From Sipunculus nudus (lineage: Eukaryota; Annelida; Sipuncula; Golfingiida; Sipunculidae), in the NCBI GenBank assembly GCA_026874595.1, contig JAPPUL010000078.1:1-64000 (forward strand): a stretch of DNA of 64,000 bases. Direction: 5' to 3'. Positions 45,402-54,449 of this stretch are shown here, piece by piece. The notes under the pieces were generated by a model. The model was not told the origin of the DNA and did no database searches. It saw only the letters and a program-made list of their open reading frames with translations. Position 1 is the stretch's first letter; each line of letters opens with the position of its first letter. The translations under genes were made by a program, and so were the position numbers.

Positions 45402-45503
45402 TTTATTCTCTTTTTTTTGTCTTTTTTTTCTATTCTTTGTCTTTTTTTATCCGCTTGCCTTGTAATATATTTATACTTAATTCCATTTGCTTTGGACCGC
45501 TTT

Positions 45504-46217
45504 ATGAAAAATAATTACAACAAGATTTTATCTCTTGCTATTGAAACTTCTTCTTCTAATATTTCTATCGCTATCTTTGAGAATAATATCCCCATAGCTT
45601 CATACTCTCTTAGAGGAAATGCTTTTGCCTCTTCTATTCCTAATATGTTTGACTCGCTTATTAATAATTTTAATATCAATAAAAAGCTTATTAAGCTCAT
45701 TTGTATCGATATCGGACCCGGCGCTTTTACCTCCCTTCGCTCCGGTATTTCATTTGCACGCGCACTCGCTCAGTTTGGCAACTACTCCATCGTTTCTACT
45801 TCCGCATTCGATGTCATTTATCAAAATGTCGCTCCTCTCTTAAGCTCTTTTAAATTACAACATCCCGTTCTCGTCCTAATCGATGCTAAGCAAAATCAAT
45901 TCTATGCTTCCTTATTCCATAACAATACCAAAATCTTTGATAACATAATCTCTGACTTAAATTCCATCACAATATCTGTTAAACAACATATAAAGCTCAA
46001 TGACTCCATCATAGTTTTAAGCCCTAATATTATACTCATAAAAGAATATTTTAGTAAAAACAATTCTATCCCTAATACTAATATTATATTTATGTCTGAT
46101 TATTTTAATTATCCTAACGCAAGCTCTCTTGCCTATATCGGTTTTAAACTCTTTGAGAAAGGCAATAACATTAATTATCAACAACTTAATCCTTTATACA
46201 AAAAACAATATTTATAA
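45504..46217 (+). CDS. tsaB: tRNA t6A complex subunit TsaB
   Basis: Non-catalytic partner of TsaD in t6A synthesis. 237 residues from ATG 45504. The frame is open from 45417, but that leader encodes an unrelated hydrophobic stretch. SLAIETSSSNISIAIF is the ASKHA phosphate-1 loop, and IDIGPGAFTSLRSGISFARALA is the TsaB hallmark. The C-terminal half is the divergent region seen in all TsaB. It lies in a row with tsaE and purH, on the plus strand. Confidence 0.92.
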   Translation: MKNNYNKILSLAIETSSSNISIAIFENNIPIASYSLRGNAFASSIPNMFDSLINNFNINKKLIKLICIDIGPGAFTSLRSGISFARALAQFGNYSIVSTSAFDVIYQNVAPLLSSFKLQHPVLVLIDAKQNQFYASLFHNNTKIFDNIISDLNSITISVKQHIKLNDSIIVLSPNIILIKEYFSKNNSIPNTNIIFMSDYFNYPNASSLAYIGFKLFEKGNNINYQQLNPLYKKQYL

Positions 46218-46236
46218 TACAATAACAGGATAGCTT

Positions 46237-46821
46237 ATGAAACAAGCTCTTATTACCCTCTCTGATAAAACTAATCTCGACTTCCTTGCAAAGGAATTAC
46301 ACAAGCTTAATATCAACTTAATCTCAACTGGGGGTACTTACGCTTATATTCAAAAACTTGGCATCCCTATAACCTCAGTTGAACAATATACTAACTCTAA
46401 AGAAATACTTTCCGGAAGAGTCAAAACACTACATCCCAAAATATTTGCCGGCATACTCGCTATTAATGATGACAAAAAACATATTGAAGACCTAAAATCG
46501 CTTAATATCTCATCTATTGACCTTGTATTCGTTAATTTATACCCTTTCGAAAAAGTCATTTCTAAACAAGATGTATCCTTTAATCACGCTATTGAGAATA
46601 TTGATATTGGAGGAGTCGCTTTAATTCGTGCTGCCGCTAAAAATTATAAATACACTACCGTGGTATCGCATATAAATGATTATCAAACTATTATATCTGA
46701 ACTTAAACAAGGAAATATATCAAAAGAACTTAGACTCAAACTAGCTTTGAAGGCTTTTAGACTTACGGCTTCTTATGACAACTTGATCTTTGATTTCCTT
46801 AACAATTATAAAACTCTTTAA
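46237..46821 (+). CDS. purH: IMP cyclohydrolase, stand-alone N-terminal half of PurH
   Basis: Closes the ring of FAICAR to give IMP, the last step of purine synthesis. Bacterial PurH is usually a fusion of about 510 residues with AICAR transformylase. Here only the MGS-like IMP cyclohydrolase domain is present (194 residues): ALITLSDKTN, ISTGGTYAYIQ, GRVKTLHPKIFAGILA, VNLYPFEKV, and IDIGGVALIRAAAKN. It ends with a clean TAA and normal C-terminal helices, and no transformylase sequence follows. It therefore looks like a true single-domain form rather than a break. The transformylase must be elsewhere (separate PurH2 or PurP) or missing. Confidence 0.88.
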   Translation: MKQALITLSDKTNLDFLAKELHKLNINLISTGGTYAYIQKLGIPITSVEQYTNSKEILSGRVKTLHPKIFAGILAINDDKKHIEDLKSLNISSIDLVFVNLYPFEKVISKQDVSFNHAIENIDIGGVALIRAAAKNYKYTTVVSHINDYQTIISELKQGNISKELRLKLALKAFRLTASYDNLIFDFLNNYKTL

Positions 46822-46991
46822 GCTTATATTAACACAGCCTTGACTTGGAATATGAGCTTTACTATCTTCTCTTTAAGAGTTTTCTTTAATTTTCTTTTTT
46901 TTTGAACATTTGTATCTTAATAGATTCTATATCTTTTTATAAACTTTTTTAATACAGCTTAGAGTTTCATATAACGCTTTTTACACTTATT

Positions 46992-48701
46992 ATGATTCAA
47001 TCTATTTCTATCAAAAACATTGCTCTTATTGAAGACATTTTTATAAACTTCTATGACGGACTTAATGTTATAACTGGGGAAACTGGTACTGGTAAGTCTC
47101 TTATAATTAATGCATTTTCTATGATTTTAGGAGCAAGACTCCATCCTGAACTCCTTAGAAGTGGTTGCTCATATGGAAGTGTTGAATGCGTTATCAATAT
47201 CAAAAATAACTTAAAGCTTAAGTCTATCTTAGAGCAATATTCCATCCCTTATGAGGATGATTCTATTATTATTAAAAGAGAATTAACCCTTGAGAGAAAT
47301 AGAGCTTTTATTAACCTTAATTCTGTTACCTCTTCCGTCCTAAAAGAAATTGGACAAAACATTATTGACCTCTCAAGTCAGCATCAATATCAATCTCTTC
47401 TGCGTACTAAAACTCATATTGAGTTACTAGATAATTTTGCCAACTTAAATAAAGAAAAACACTCTTTTTCTACCCTTTTCCATAAACTCAAAAACTTTAA
47501 AGAAGAACTTGCTACACTAGAACAAGAGGATAAGGACAAACAACATTCTTTAGAGATTAATACGTATGCCATTAGTGAAATCGAAAATGCAAACCTCACC
47601 ACAGGCGAAGATAATATTATTGCTGATGAGCTTGATAAGCTAAATAACATTGAAATACTCTCTAGTTCTATATTAGAGAGCTATCATCTGATATACAAAA
47701 ACGACAATTCTATATTACATATGATAGAACAAGCTTTACATTCCATTGAAAAAGCTCATAAGATAGATTCTTCTAGCCAGGAGATTAGCAAAGCCTTAAA
47801 AGAATTACAAGAGGTTTTCTATCTTACTGAAAGCGTTAAAGACAATCTATTAAAATACTCAGAAGCTATCTTTGAACAGCCATCTCATAAAATAGAAGAA
47901 TTAAACGAAAGACTAAATCTAATACAAGACCTTAAAAGAAAATACGGCGGCTCTATTGACAACGTACTAAAGCATAAACAGTCTTGTTTAGATCTTGTTG
48001 AAAAGCATTCTAATAATAAAAAACGTATTAAGGAATTAAAACATAGTATATCTAGTACTGAAGAAGAACTTGCTACTCTTGCAATTAATCTTTCAAAAAC
48101 ACGTCAAAAGAGTGCTAAAAAGATAGAGAAAGCCATATCTGAAGAGCTTAAATTCCTTGGTATGAATAAAACCATATTCAAAGTAGAGTTTAGATATGTT
48201 AAAGATGAGAATAGCTTCTTACAGATAAATGACAATTATATCTTAGTTAATTCAGATGGTATTGACCATGTTGAGTTTATATTTTCTGCAAATCCAGGTG
48301 AAGAACCTAAATCCCTCAGCAAGATAGTATCAGGAGGCGAATTATCACGTGTTACGCTGGCCATCAAAACTATTCTAACTGATATGGATAACATTGATAC
48401 CTTGTTGTTTGATGAAGTTGATGCTGGCCTTGGTGGAGAAACAGCAAGCAAGATTGCTGACAAAGTTAAATCCATAGCACAAAAACGACAGGTTATATGT
48501 ATAACCCATTCTCCCCAGATTGGTAGTCAAAGCCAGCACCACTATCTTATCAATAAGTTTGAAGAAGATGGAAGAACTAAAACACAAATAAAAGAATTAA
48601 CCCCTAAAGATAAAGTTTTAGAAATAGCACGTATGCTAAGTGGTGATAATATAACAGATTTATCTTTAGCACATGCTAAACAGCTTATAGAAAAACAATA
48701 A
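46992..48701 (+). CDS. recN: DNA repair ATPase RecN
   Basis: SMC-like protein that acts at double-strand breaks. 569 residues, normal length. The N-terminal Walker A is ITGETGTGKSLII, the middle two-thirds is an antiparallel coiled coil (about 150-370), and the C-terminus has the ABC signature VSGGELSRVTLAIK and Walker B TLLFDEVDAGLGG, followed by VICITHSPQI. All ATPase motifs are intact. Confidence 0.95.
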   Translation: MIQSISIKNIALIEDIFINFYDGLNVITGETGTGKSLIINAFSMILGARLHPELLRSGCSYGSVECVINIKNNLKLKSILEQYSIPYEDDSIIIKRELTLERNRAFINLNSVTSSVLKEIGQNIIDLSSQHQYQSLLRTKTHIELLDNFANLNKEKHSFSTLFHKLKNFKEELATLEQEDKDKQHSLEINTYAISEIENANLTTGEDNIIADELDKLNNIEILSSSILESYHLIYKNDNSILHMIEQALHSIEKAHKIDSSSQEISKALKELQEVFYLTESVKDNLLKYSEAIFEQPSHKIEELNERLNLIQDLKRKYGGSIDNVLKHKQSCLDLVEKHSNNKKRIKELKHSISSTEEELATLAINLSKTRQKSAKKIEKAISEELKFLGMNKTIFKVEFRYVKDENSFLQINDNYILVNSDGIDHVEFIFSANPGEEPKSLSKIVSGGELSRVTLAIKTILTDMDNIDTLLFDEVDAGLGGETASKIADKVKSIAQKRQVICITHSPQIGSQSQHHYLINKFEEDGRTKTQIKELTPKDKVLEIARMLSGDNITDLSLAHAKQLIEKQ

Positions 48702-48772
48702 ATGCTTTTAGTGTATTATCTCTTTAATCATTTATTATCAGGACCCATAAAAACAGATCCTGACAGTAAAGA

Positions 48773-49771
48773 CTAACTCAATATCCTAAGTATACTCTGA
48801 GCCCTTAAATTAGCCTGTGCTAGCATAGCAGCCGTAGTTTGATTTAATATCTGATTTTTAACAAAGTCAACTGTTTCAGCCGCCATATCAAGATCACGTA
48901 CAAACGATTCAGCTTCCTGTACATTCTCAGCAGCAATATCAATAACACGTACAGTCATCTCAAGCCTACTTTGATAACCACCTAAGTCCGCCCTCTGCTT
49001 ATTTACAAGAAAAAATGCAGCATCAATCTTGTCAATAGCTCGATTAGCTCCATCTTGTGTCAAATAACTTAAGGCAAGTTCTCTGTTTCCATTATTATCC
49101 ACGGGGCCTTTACTAAGGCCCAAAGCTGCTGCAGACATATCTCCTATAAAGACTTTCTCACGTTGATAGCTATTAGCTCCAATATGAAGATAAAGACCTC
49201 CTCTGTCATCCCCTTCATTTCTAACCAAAGGATGCGGATTAGTTTTTCCCCTAACCACAGGAATAAGAGGTGGCATAGCTGTTTTATTACGTTCTTCAGG
49301 AGGTGGCATAGCTTGTTGCGTAATTGATGCTATCTGCCCGGCTGGATAATCAAAACCACCACGTAAAAGCTTCATAGAGTTAAACTCAGCTTGAGAAGCT
49401 ATCCTATCAACTTCATCAACGAGTTGTCTTACTTCTGTCTCAACCTGTATTCTATCCTCATAACTATAAACCCCATTAGCAGATTGAACTGCAAGTTCAC
49501 GCATTCGCTGCAAAATGGAACTTGTTTCTGCAAGCCACCCCTCAGCAACTCTCATAAGCGAAAGCCCATCCTGAGCATTTCTACTAGCTTGTCTAAGCCC
49601 TCTAATTTGCGATCTCATTTTCTCAGAAACTGCAAGCCCAGAAGCATCGTCACCAGCTCGTGAAATCCTTAATCCACTAGCTAACTTTCTAATATTATTT
49701 TCACCTTCTAAAACATTGACTTTTAGGAATCGTTGCGCTCGTATAGCGCTCATATTATGATTTATAATCAT
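48773..49771 (-). CDS. flaB: Core flagellin, spirochaete FlaB type
   Basis: Main periplasmic flagellar filament protein. 332 residues. The N-terminal D0/D1 region (MIINHNMSAIRAQRFL, LASGLRISRAGDDASGLAVS, ELAVQSANGVYSYEDR, LVDEVDRIASQAEFN) and the C-terminal helix (NQILNQTTAAMLAQANLRAQ) are those of spirochaete FlaB. The short central part contains LHIGANSYQREKVFIGDM, also a spirochaete feature. No hypervariable domain is present, as expected for endoflagella. AAGGAGG lies 5 bp before the ATG and a near-consensus promoter lies upstream. Other flagellar genes are not in the window; spirochaetes usually have several flaB genes. Confidence 0.95.
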   Translation of the reverse strand: MIINHNMSAIRAQRFLKVNVLEGENNIRKLASGLRISRAGDDASGLAVSEKMRSQIRGLRQASRNAQDGLSLMRVAEGWLAETSSILQRMRELAVQSANGVYSYEDRIQVETEVRQLVDEVDRIASQAEFNSMKLLRGGFDYPAGQIASITQQAMPPPEERNKTAMPPLIPVVRGKTNPHPLVRNEGDDRGGLYLHIGANSYQREKVFIGDMSAAALGLSKGPVDNNGNRELALSYLTQDGANRAIDKIDAAFFLVNKQRADLGGYQSRLEMTVRVIDIAAENVQEAESFVRDLDMAAETVDFVKNQILNQTTAAMLAQANLRAQSILRILS

Positions 49772-49810
49772 ATATCCTCCTTGAAATGTAGGAACAATCC
49801 ATTAATATAA

Positions 49811-49839
49811 ATTATAAACTACGAAATAAAATAAGTCAA
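49811..49839 (-). promoter_or_regulatory. Near-consensus sigma-70 promoter of flaB
   Basis: On the minus strand, TTGACT (49834-49839) and TATAAT (49811-49816) are separated by exactly 17 bp, giving a start about 35 bp before the flaB ATG. This is the best promoter match in the window and fits high constitutive expression. Confidence 0.75.
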
Positions 49840-49851
49840 CGAAAAAAATAT

Positions 49852-49879
49852 TAAATTACTTTATGACTAATACCGATAA
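49852..49879 (+). promoter_or_regulatory. Sigma-28-like flagellar promoter facing folP
   Basis: TAAA (49852-49855), a 16-bp gap, and ACCGATAA (49872-49879) resemble the sigma-28 consensus TAAA-N15-GCCGATAA. It points away from flaB and towards folP, whose ATG is 32 bp downstream. It may be a chance match. Confidence 0.35.
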
Positions 49880-49910
49880 AAAGAAGTTTTTCTAGTTAGC
49901 AGGCGACCAA

Positions 49911-50768
49911 ATGGATAAAAGCGGTAAAATGGATAAAAAGACAACGTTAGTAGGAATACTAAACATAACAAAAGACTCATTTTCAGACGGAAATTTGTAT
50001 ATAGAAAAGGAGGAAGCAATTAAAAAAGCGTATAGTTTATGGGAAGAAGGAGCATCTATAATTGACATAGGAGCACAATCGACTAATCCAGATAGTGCGA
50101 TACTGACAGTAGAAGAGGAGCTGTCTCGTCTTTTGCCAGTACTTAAAGTACTTAACAAAAGTGGTTTAGAAATCTCAATAGATAGCTACAAAGCAAATGT
50201 ACTAAAAAGGGTACTAAGTATAGACTGTGTAAAGATGCTAAACGACATAAGCGCTCTAAGCGGCCTTGATGAAGAGCTAAAAGAACTATTAAAGAATAAA
50301 AAAGGGATAAAAGTAGTGCTAATGCATACAGCAAATCAATCTAAGGTGCTAGAAGCAGGAAAAGCGCTTAAAATGAAATGGGAAAGCAAGTCATACATAG
50401 AAAAGATAATAATATTTTTTGAGACTAGATTAAACGAGCTGGTAAAATTGGGATTAGGAGAGGGAAGGTTTATCCTTGACCCAGGCATGGGGTTTTTTCT
50501 ATCAAATAGTGCAAAAGCCAGTTTAAATGTTCTAAAAGAGCTTGACAAGTTAAAAAGGCATTTTGTAAATAACGAACTATATATATCCGTATCGCGAAAA
50601 TCGTTTATAGGCGAGGCATTAGGAGGGCGAGAAGCATACGACAGAGCATCAGGCACACTACTAGCAGAGTTATATGCCTATTCAAAGGGAGCAGATTACA
50701 TAAGGACACACGATGTAAAGCAGTTATCAGACGCCTTAAAGCTACTAGATAAGATAGAAAAGGCCTAA
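49911..50768 (+). CDS. folP: Dihydropteroate synthase FolP
   Basis: Condenses p-aminobenzoate with dihydropterin pyrophosphate in folate synthesis. 285 residues. The TIM-barrel signatures are intact: GILNITKDSFSDGN, IDIGAQSTNPDS, MLNDISALSG, FILDPGMGFF, SVSRKSFIGEALGGR and DYIRTHDVKQL. The start could be ATG 49911 or ATG 49929, seven codons later. Together with pabB and pabC in this window it shows that the cell makes folate and should be a target for sulfonamides. Confidence 0.94.
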   Translation: MDKSGKMDKKTTLVGILNITKDSFSDGNLYIEKEEAIKKAYSLWEEGASIIDIGAQSTNPDSAILTVEEELSRLLPVLKVLNKSGLEISIDSYKANVLKRVLSIDCVKMLNDISALSGLDEELKELLKNKKGIKVVLMHTANQSKVLEAGKALKMKWESKSYIEKIIIFFETRLNELVKLGLGEGRFILDPGMGFFLSNSAKASLNVLKELDKLKRHFVNNELYISVSRKSFIGEALGGREAYDRASGTLLAELYAYSKGADYIRTHDVKQLSDALKLLDKIEKA

Positions 50769-50842
50769 AGCTCTTAACGCTAGAATCTTACCGTTAAAAA
50801 AGAGCTATAATTGTTATAATTCATAAAATCATGATAATAAAG

Positions 50843-51085
50843 TTATGATTTGTTATTATCAACAATAGTACCATTAAAGATAGCACGAACCATTTTAATA
50901 TGGAAGAGGTCGTTCTTTGACAAATTTAATTTATTAATAATATTAAGCTCAGTTTTGTCAAAAGCACTAAAAGAGAAGTTACTAAAAGGGTGAAAAGAGT
51001 CATAATCATAGTTATACTTCTTATAAGGTTCACAAGAAGTAAGTTTAGAGTTATGAGCAGTATATAAAGAATGTTTAAGAGCCAT
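50843..51085 (-). CDS. Small hypothetical protein
   Basis: 80 residues from ATG 51085, preceded by GAGGT. It is polar and rich in Asn, Lys, Ser and Tyr, with a C-terminal part (LNLSKNDLFHIKMVRAIFNG) that could fold as a small helical domain. It converges on folP with a 74-bp gap. No family is recognised; it is kept because of the ribosome site and the absence of any competing frame. Confidence 0.4.
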   Translation of the reverse strand: MALKHSLYTAHNSKLTSCEPYKKYNYDYDSFHPFSNFSFSAFDKTELNIINKLNLSKNDLFHIKMVRAIFNGTIVDNNKS

Positions 51086-51202
51086 TGCCTAACCTCAATA
51101 AATTATTTAGTATTCTATATACAGTAGAAAGGACAATTATATGAACACTTTAAGTAAAAAAAAGAGCAAAAAAGGGCAAAAAAAATTATAAGAATGTAGA
51201 TT

Positions 51203-51607
51203 ATGGATAGGGGTAAAAAATTGAATAAAAGGAAGATATTACTATTGCAAGTGTTATTGACAACATATATTCTAAGTGGTTGCATATACAGATTTGACCA
51301 AATACGTTCAAACGAGTCAAAAAGAAATGATATATATATAATAGAGGCACTTGAAAAGAGTAAAGACGCCTATATAAGAGCACAAGCAGCCCAATCATTA
51401 GGACGTCTAAAAAGCAAAAGAGCCCTAAAGCCGCTAATAAAAAAATTAGAAGACATAGATTGGATAGTAAGATATTACAGTGTATGGGCACTTGGACAGA
51501 TAGGAGATAAAAGTTCATTAAAAGAACTAAAGAAACGGCTTGAGATAGAAGAAGAATTCCACGTGGTTCAGGAGATAAAGCTCACAATAGAGAATCTAAA
51601 TAAATAG
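51203..51607 (+). CDS. Lipoprotein with HEAT repeats
   Basis: 134 residues. A lipobox (LSGC, Cys at about 27) follows a hydrophobic stretch. A TTG at 51221 just after AGGGG would give a shorter, equally good signal peptide. The mature part is two HEAT/PBS-lyase repeats (AYIRAQAAQSLGRLKSKRALKPLIKKL and WIVRYYSVWALGQIGDKSSLKELKKRL), which suggests a protein-binding scaffold outside the cytoplasm. It is followed at 26 bp by a probable outer-membrane protein. Confidence 0.75.
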   Translation: MDRGKKLNKRKILLLQVLLTTYILSGCIYRFDQIRSNESKRNDIYIIEALEKSKDAYIRAQAAQSLGRLKSKRALKPLIKKLEDIDWIVRYYSVWALGQIGDKSSLKELKKRLEIEEEFHVVQEIKLTIENLNK

Positions 51608-51633
51608 AAAAATTTTAAGATATTTTAAGATAA

Positions 51634-52206
51634 ATGAATAACTTGTCAAATATGCTACTGATTTTGTTGCTTGTAAATGTAGTACTTTTAGTAAGCATAG
51701 AAGGACATACAAAAGAAAGTTTAGACTTAAAAGCGGCATCCGAAAAGAAAAGCGGAAGAAAGGAGTTTGGATTTTACATGGGGGGAGGATTTTACATGGG
51801 ACTTTTAAACCCCAAAGCTTACGATATATACTCATCACTAGGTCTTTTATATTTTCCAAATAAGAACGTAGATATAAAAGTAGGCATATTCACAACGTTT
51901 CTGCCCTCCAAAGAACAAATATCCTCAAGTAGCACAAAAAGTCAGATTATCTATACAGGACTTGAATTTGGAGTTTTATACTATCCCCTACAATTTAAGG
52001 CATTAGATCTATATTTAGGAATAAATATAGGTCTTACCTTGTGGCAAAGCTTGTATGCAAGGACTTCATTTCTTATAGGAAGCCGCTTTCATCTTAGTAA
52101 GATATTTGATATAGATATAGGCTATGGTATTAATTATAATACGGGGAGTGAACTAAATTTCTTTTTCAGCCATTTATTTGGGCTTTATTTTGTATTTTAT
52201 ATTTAG
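51634..52206 (+). CDS. Probable small outer-membrane beta-barrel protein
   Basis: 190 residues. An N-terminal signal peptide (LLILLLVNVVLLVSIEG) is followed by alternating hydrophobic strands (IYTGLEFGVLYYPLQ, LYLGINIGLTLWQ, IGYGINYNTGS) and an aromatic C-terminus (LFGLYFVFYI), the pattern of an eight-strand barrel. It lies 26 bp downstream of the HEAT lipoprotein and 22 bp upstream of the AMMECR1 gene. A tandem 15-bp unit (GGGGAGGATTTTACAT) near 51775-51800 yields repeated FYMG. The family is not recognised. Confidence 0.55.
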   Translation: MNNLSNMLLILLLVNVVLLVSIEGHTKESLDLKAASEKKSGRKEFGFYMGGGFYMGLLNPKAYDIYSSLGLLYFPNKNVDIKVGIFTTFLPSKEQISSSSTKSQIIYTGLEFGVLYYPLQFKALDLYLGINIGLTLWQSLYARTSFLIGSRFHLSKIFDIDIGYGINYNTGSELNFFFSHLFGLYFVFYI

Positions 52207-52228
52207 TCTATATTCTTAAGAATGAGTT

Positions 52229-52780
52229 ATGGAAAAGGCGTTAAACTCAAAAGAGAAAGAGTGTCTGCTACAGGTAGTGAGGAAAGTAATTGAGGAGAAA
52301 ATCTTTGGCATAACAAATATAAGCTTGTATCCCCAAAAGAGTCTTTATAAAAGGAATAACGGTGCATTCGTAAGTTTGCATAAGAAAGGCAGATTGTGTG
52401 GTTGCGTAGGAGTTATAAATCCAAGTGTGAATCTAATAGAAACAGTAGAAAAGATAGCTTACTCAAGTGCCTTTGAAGATCCTCGTTTCCCTTCACTGAC
52501 AAAGGAATCATATAAAAATATTGCAATAGAGATATCTGTAATAGAAAAGCCAAGGTTAATAAACTCTAAAGAAGAAATAAAGATAGGCACTCACGGCATC
52601 ATAATAAGAAAAGGTGTTTGCCACGGACTATTACTACCTCAGGTGGCAATAGAATATAATTTAGATAAAATACAATTCCTTGAACAAGTATCTATTAAAG
52701 CAAGCCTATCAAAAGATGCTTGGAGAACAAATGCAGAAATTCAAATATTTAGGGCACAAATATTCACTGATAAACACTAG
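52229..52780 (+). CDS. AMMECR1-domain protein (AmmeMemoRadiSam system A)
   Basis: 183 residues forming the whole AMMECR1 domain. GAFVSLHKKGRLCGCVGVI contains the conserved RGCxG-like motif, followed by AYSSAFEDPRFPSLTKES, IEISVIEKP, GIIIRKGVCHGLLLPQVA and KDAWRT. In bacteria and archaea this domain is often encoded with a Memo-like protein and a radical SAM enzyme; neither partner is adjacent here. Its biochemical role is not established. It overlaps the convergent pentapeptide-repeat gene by 4 bp. Confidence 0.87.
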   Translation: MEKALNSKEKECLLQVVRKVIEEKIFGITNISLYPQKSLYKRNNGAFVSLHKKGRLCGCVGVINPSVNLIETVEKIAYSSAFEDPRFPSLTKESYKNIAIEISVIEKPRLINSKEEIKIGTHGIIIRKGVCHGLLLPQVAIEYNLDKIQFLEQVSIKASLSKDAWRTNAEIQIFRAQIFTDKH

Positions 52781-53409
52781 TCTGCGTTATAGTAAGGTAA
52801 TTCCTTATCCCACTCTCGACTAACAAACTTCCCAACAGAAGACCACGGATACTTACCATAATACAAAACATCAGTATCACGTATATTTTTAAACGATGCA
52901 CCAACAAAATTACATTTTCTGAGATCTGAACCAGATATATCAACATCCTCAAAACTACTCTCACAAGCATTAACACCACGCATTATAGTATTTGAAAAGT
53001 CAGAACTAGAAATACTTATTTTCTTAAAAATCGAATCAATAAAACCTCCCCTACATGCTCTAACAAAATTAAACCGTGCCTTTTCAAAATTTGCAATATA
53101 ACAATTGGCATTAGACATATCAGACTTAGAAACTTCCATGCAATAACAGTTTGCCCTTTGCATGAAGGCATTTTGTAAATTGCAATTCTCTATAATCGCA
53201 AAAGACAAATCAACCTCAGGCAAATAGGCACTGTCTAAATTGCTGTTTATTAGTTTAGAACCCTTAAGTATAGCCCCTGTAAGAGTTGCATCAGCAAAAT
53301 CAACTCCTCTAAAATCTATATCCGACAAATCTGCCCAACTAAGATCCTCATCCCGAAAACTCTTGTTTCCCGACGATATCCTTTCTATAACCTCTTCTCT
53401 ACTAAGCAT
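52777..53409 (-). CDS. Pentapeptide-repeat protein
   Basis: 210 residues. A run of A(D/N)Lxx repeats spans about residues 25-185: DLSWADLSDIDFRGVDF, LINSNLDSAYLPEVDLS, NANCYIANFEKARFN and DISGSDLRKCNFVGASF. They should form a right-handed quadrilateral beta-helix. No signal peptide is visible, so it is probably cytoplasmic. Some members of this fold mimic DNA and bind gyrase (Qnr/MfpA), but this protein does not have the clean dimer module of Qnr, so function is unassigned. Confidence 0.82.
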   Translation of the reverse strand: MLSREEVIERISSGNKSFRDEDLSWADLSDIDFRGVDFADATLTGAILKGSKLINSNLDSAYLPEVDLSFAIIENCNLQNAFMQRANCYCMEVSKSDMSNANCYIANFEKARFNFVRACRGGFIDSIFKKISISSSDFSNTIMRGVNACESSFEDVDISGSDLRKCNFVGASFKNIRDTDVLYYGKYPWSSVGKFVSREWDKELPYYNAD

Positions 53410-53436
53410 AATAACTAAAAAGTATTAAATCCGTTA

Positions 53437-54348
53437 CTATGCTTCTACGGCAAACTTATCAAACAACTTGTTCCAATTAGGATTAGACGTATCATCAAGA
53501 TAGCCTTTATACTGATTTTTTAACTGTGCAAGACGCTCAGTAAATATAGGCTCATCCTTTTTATAAAATACCCCAACTGGTATTTGTGCACTCTCATCAT
53601 ACTGATGATCTGTTGCCGTACTTGATATCTCAAGCGCCTTAAGCCTATCTCCAACATCCTTAAAACCGTTTTCATTTATATCATAAACTCGGGGCTTATA
53701 ATATTTAAACGTTTCATGTAAATTATAAGTTGGACACGGAGACAACATATTGACAAACGAAAAGCCTTTATGCATTATTGCCTCTCGTATTATGTTTGTC
53801 ATCTGCTTCATGCTACCCGTATAAGTCTGAGCCACATAAGTTGCTCCATACGTTATCATAAGCTCTATAGGATTTATTGGCTTATCCAATGTCCCATAAG
53901 GTGTTAAACTTCCTGGCTTGCCCTCACGGCTTGTAGGAGATACTTGATTTTTTGTTAGTGCATAAATATTATTATCCATACACAATACTGTTATATCAAA
54001 GTTTCTACGTGCGCTGTGTGGAACATGTCCTGCTCCTATTGAGAACATATCTCCATCTCCTATTGTAACCAACACTTGCAACTCCGGATTGGCCATCTTT
54101 GCTCCTATGGCAACCGGCAACGCCCTGCCATGGCATGAATGAAATCCAAACGTCCTTAACCATAACGGTAAACGGCTTGAACAGCCTATCCCTGATACCG
54201 CAACTACATTGTCATAATCAATCTTAAGCTCGCTCATAACCTTTGTAAGTGATGTTACCACTCCAAAATCACCGCACCCAGGACACCAGGTCGGCTCTAT
54301 CTCACTCCTATACTCTTTTGGCTTTATCGGCTCTGCTAATACTTTCAT
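53437..54348 (-). CDS. korB: 2-oxoacid:ferredoxin oxidoreductase, beta subunit
   Basis: TPP-binding subunit that decarboxylates a 2-oxoacid (probably 2-oxoglutarate) and feeds electrons to ferredoxin. 303 residues. WCPGCGDFGVV and GIGCSSRLPLW hold the 4Fe-4S cysteines, HGRALPVAIGAKMANP follows, and GDGDMFSIGAGH with the nearby NNIYALTKNQ forms the TPP/Mg site. The C-terminal PFOR-beta extension (PVGVFYKKDEPIFTERL) is present. It lies 101 bp after korA. No ferredoxin-like delta subunit is adjacent. Confidence 0.92.
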   Translation of the reverse strand: MKVLAEPIKPKEYRSEIEPTWCPGCGDFGVVTSLTKVMSELKIDYDNVVAVSGIGCSSRLPLWLRTFGFHSCHGRALPVAIGAKMANPELQVLVTIGDGDMFSIGAGHVPHSARRNFDITVLCMDNNIYALTKNQVSPTSREGKPGSLTPYGTLDKPINPIELMITYGATYVAQTYTGSMKQMTNIIREAIMHKGFSFVNMLSPCPTYNLHETFKYYKPRVYDINENGFKDVGDRLKALEISSTATDHQYDESAQIPVGVFYKKDEPIFTERLAQLKNQYKGYLDDTSNPNWNKLFDKFAVEA

Positions 54349-54449
54349 ATATCTCTCCTTTTCTTCTTCTATAATTATCAGATTTAATCTCTTTTACTTT
54401 TATTTGTTATATTCTAAACCCCAGAATATCCTCTAACATAAAGAATTAT

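Noticed and set aside
52777-53409. Qnr-type gyrase-protection protein
   Set aside because: It has pentapeptide repeats but no recognisable Qnr loops or dimerisation module, so only the fold is claimed.
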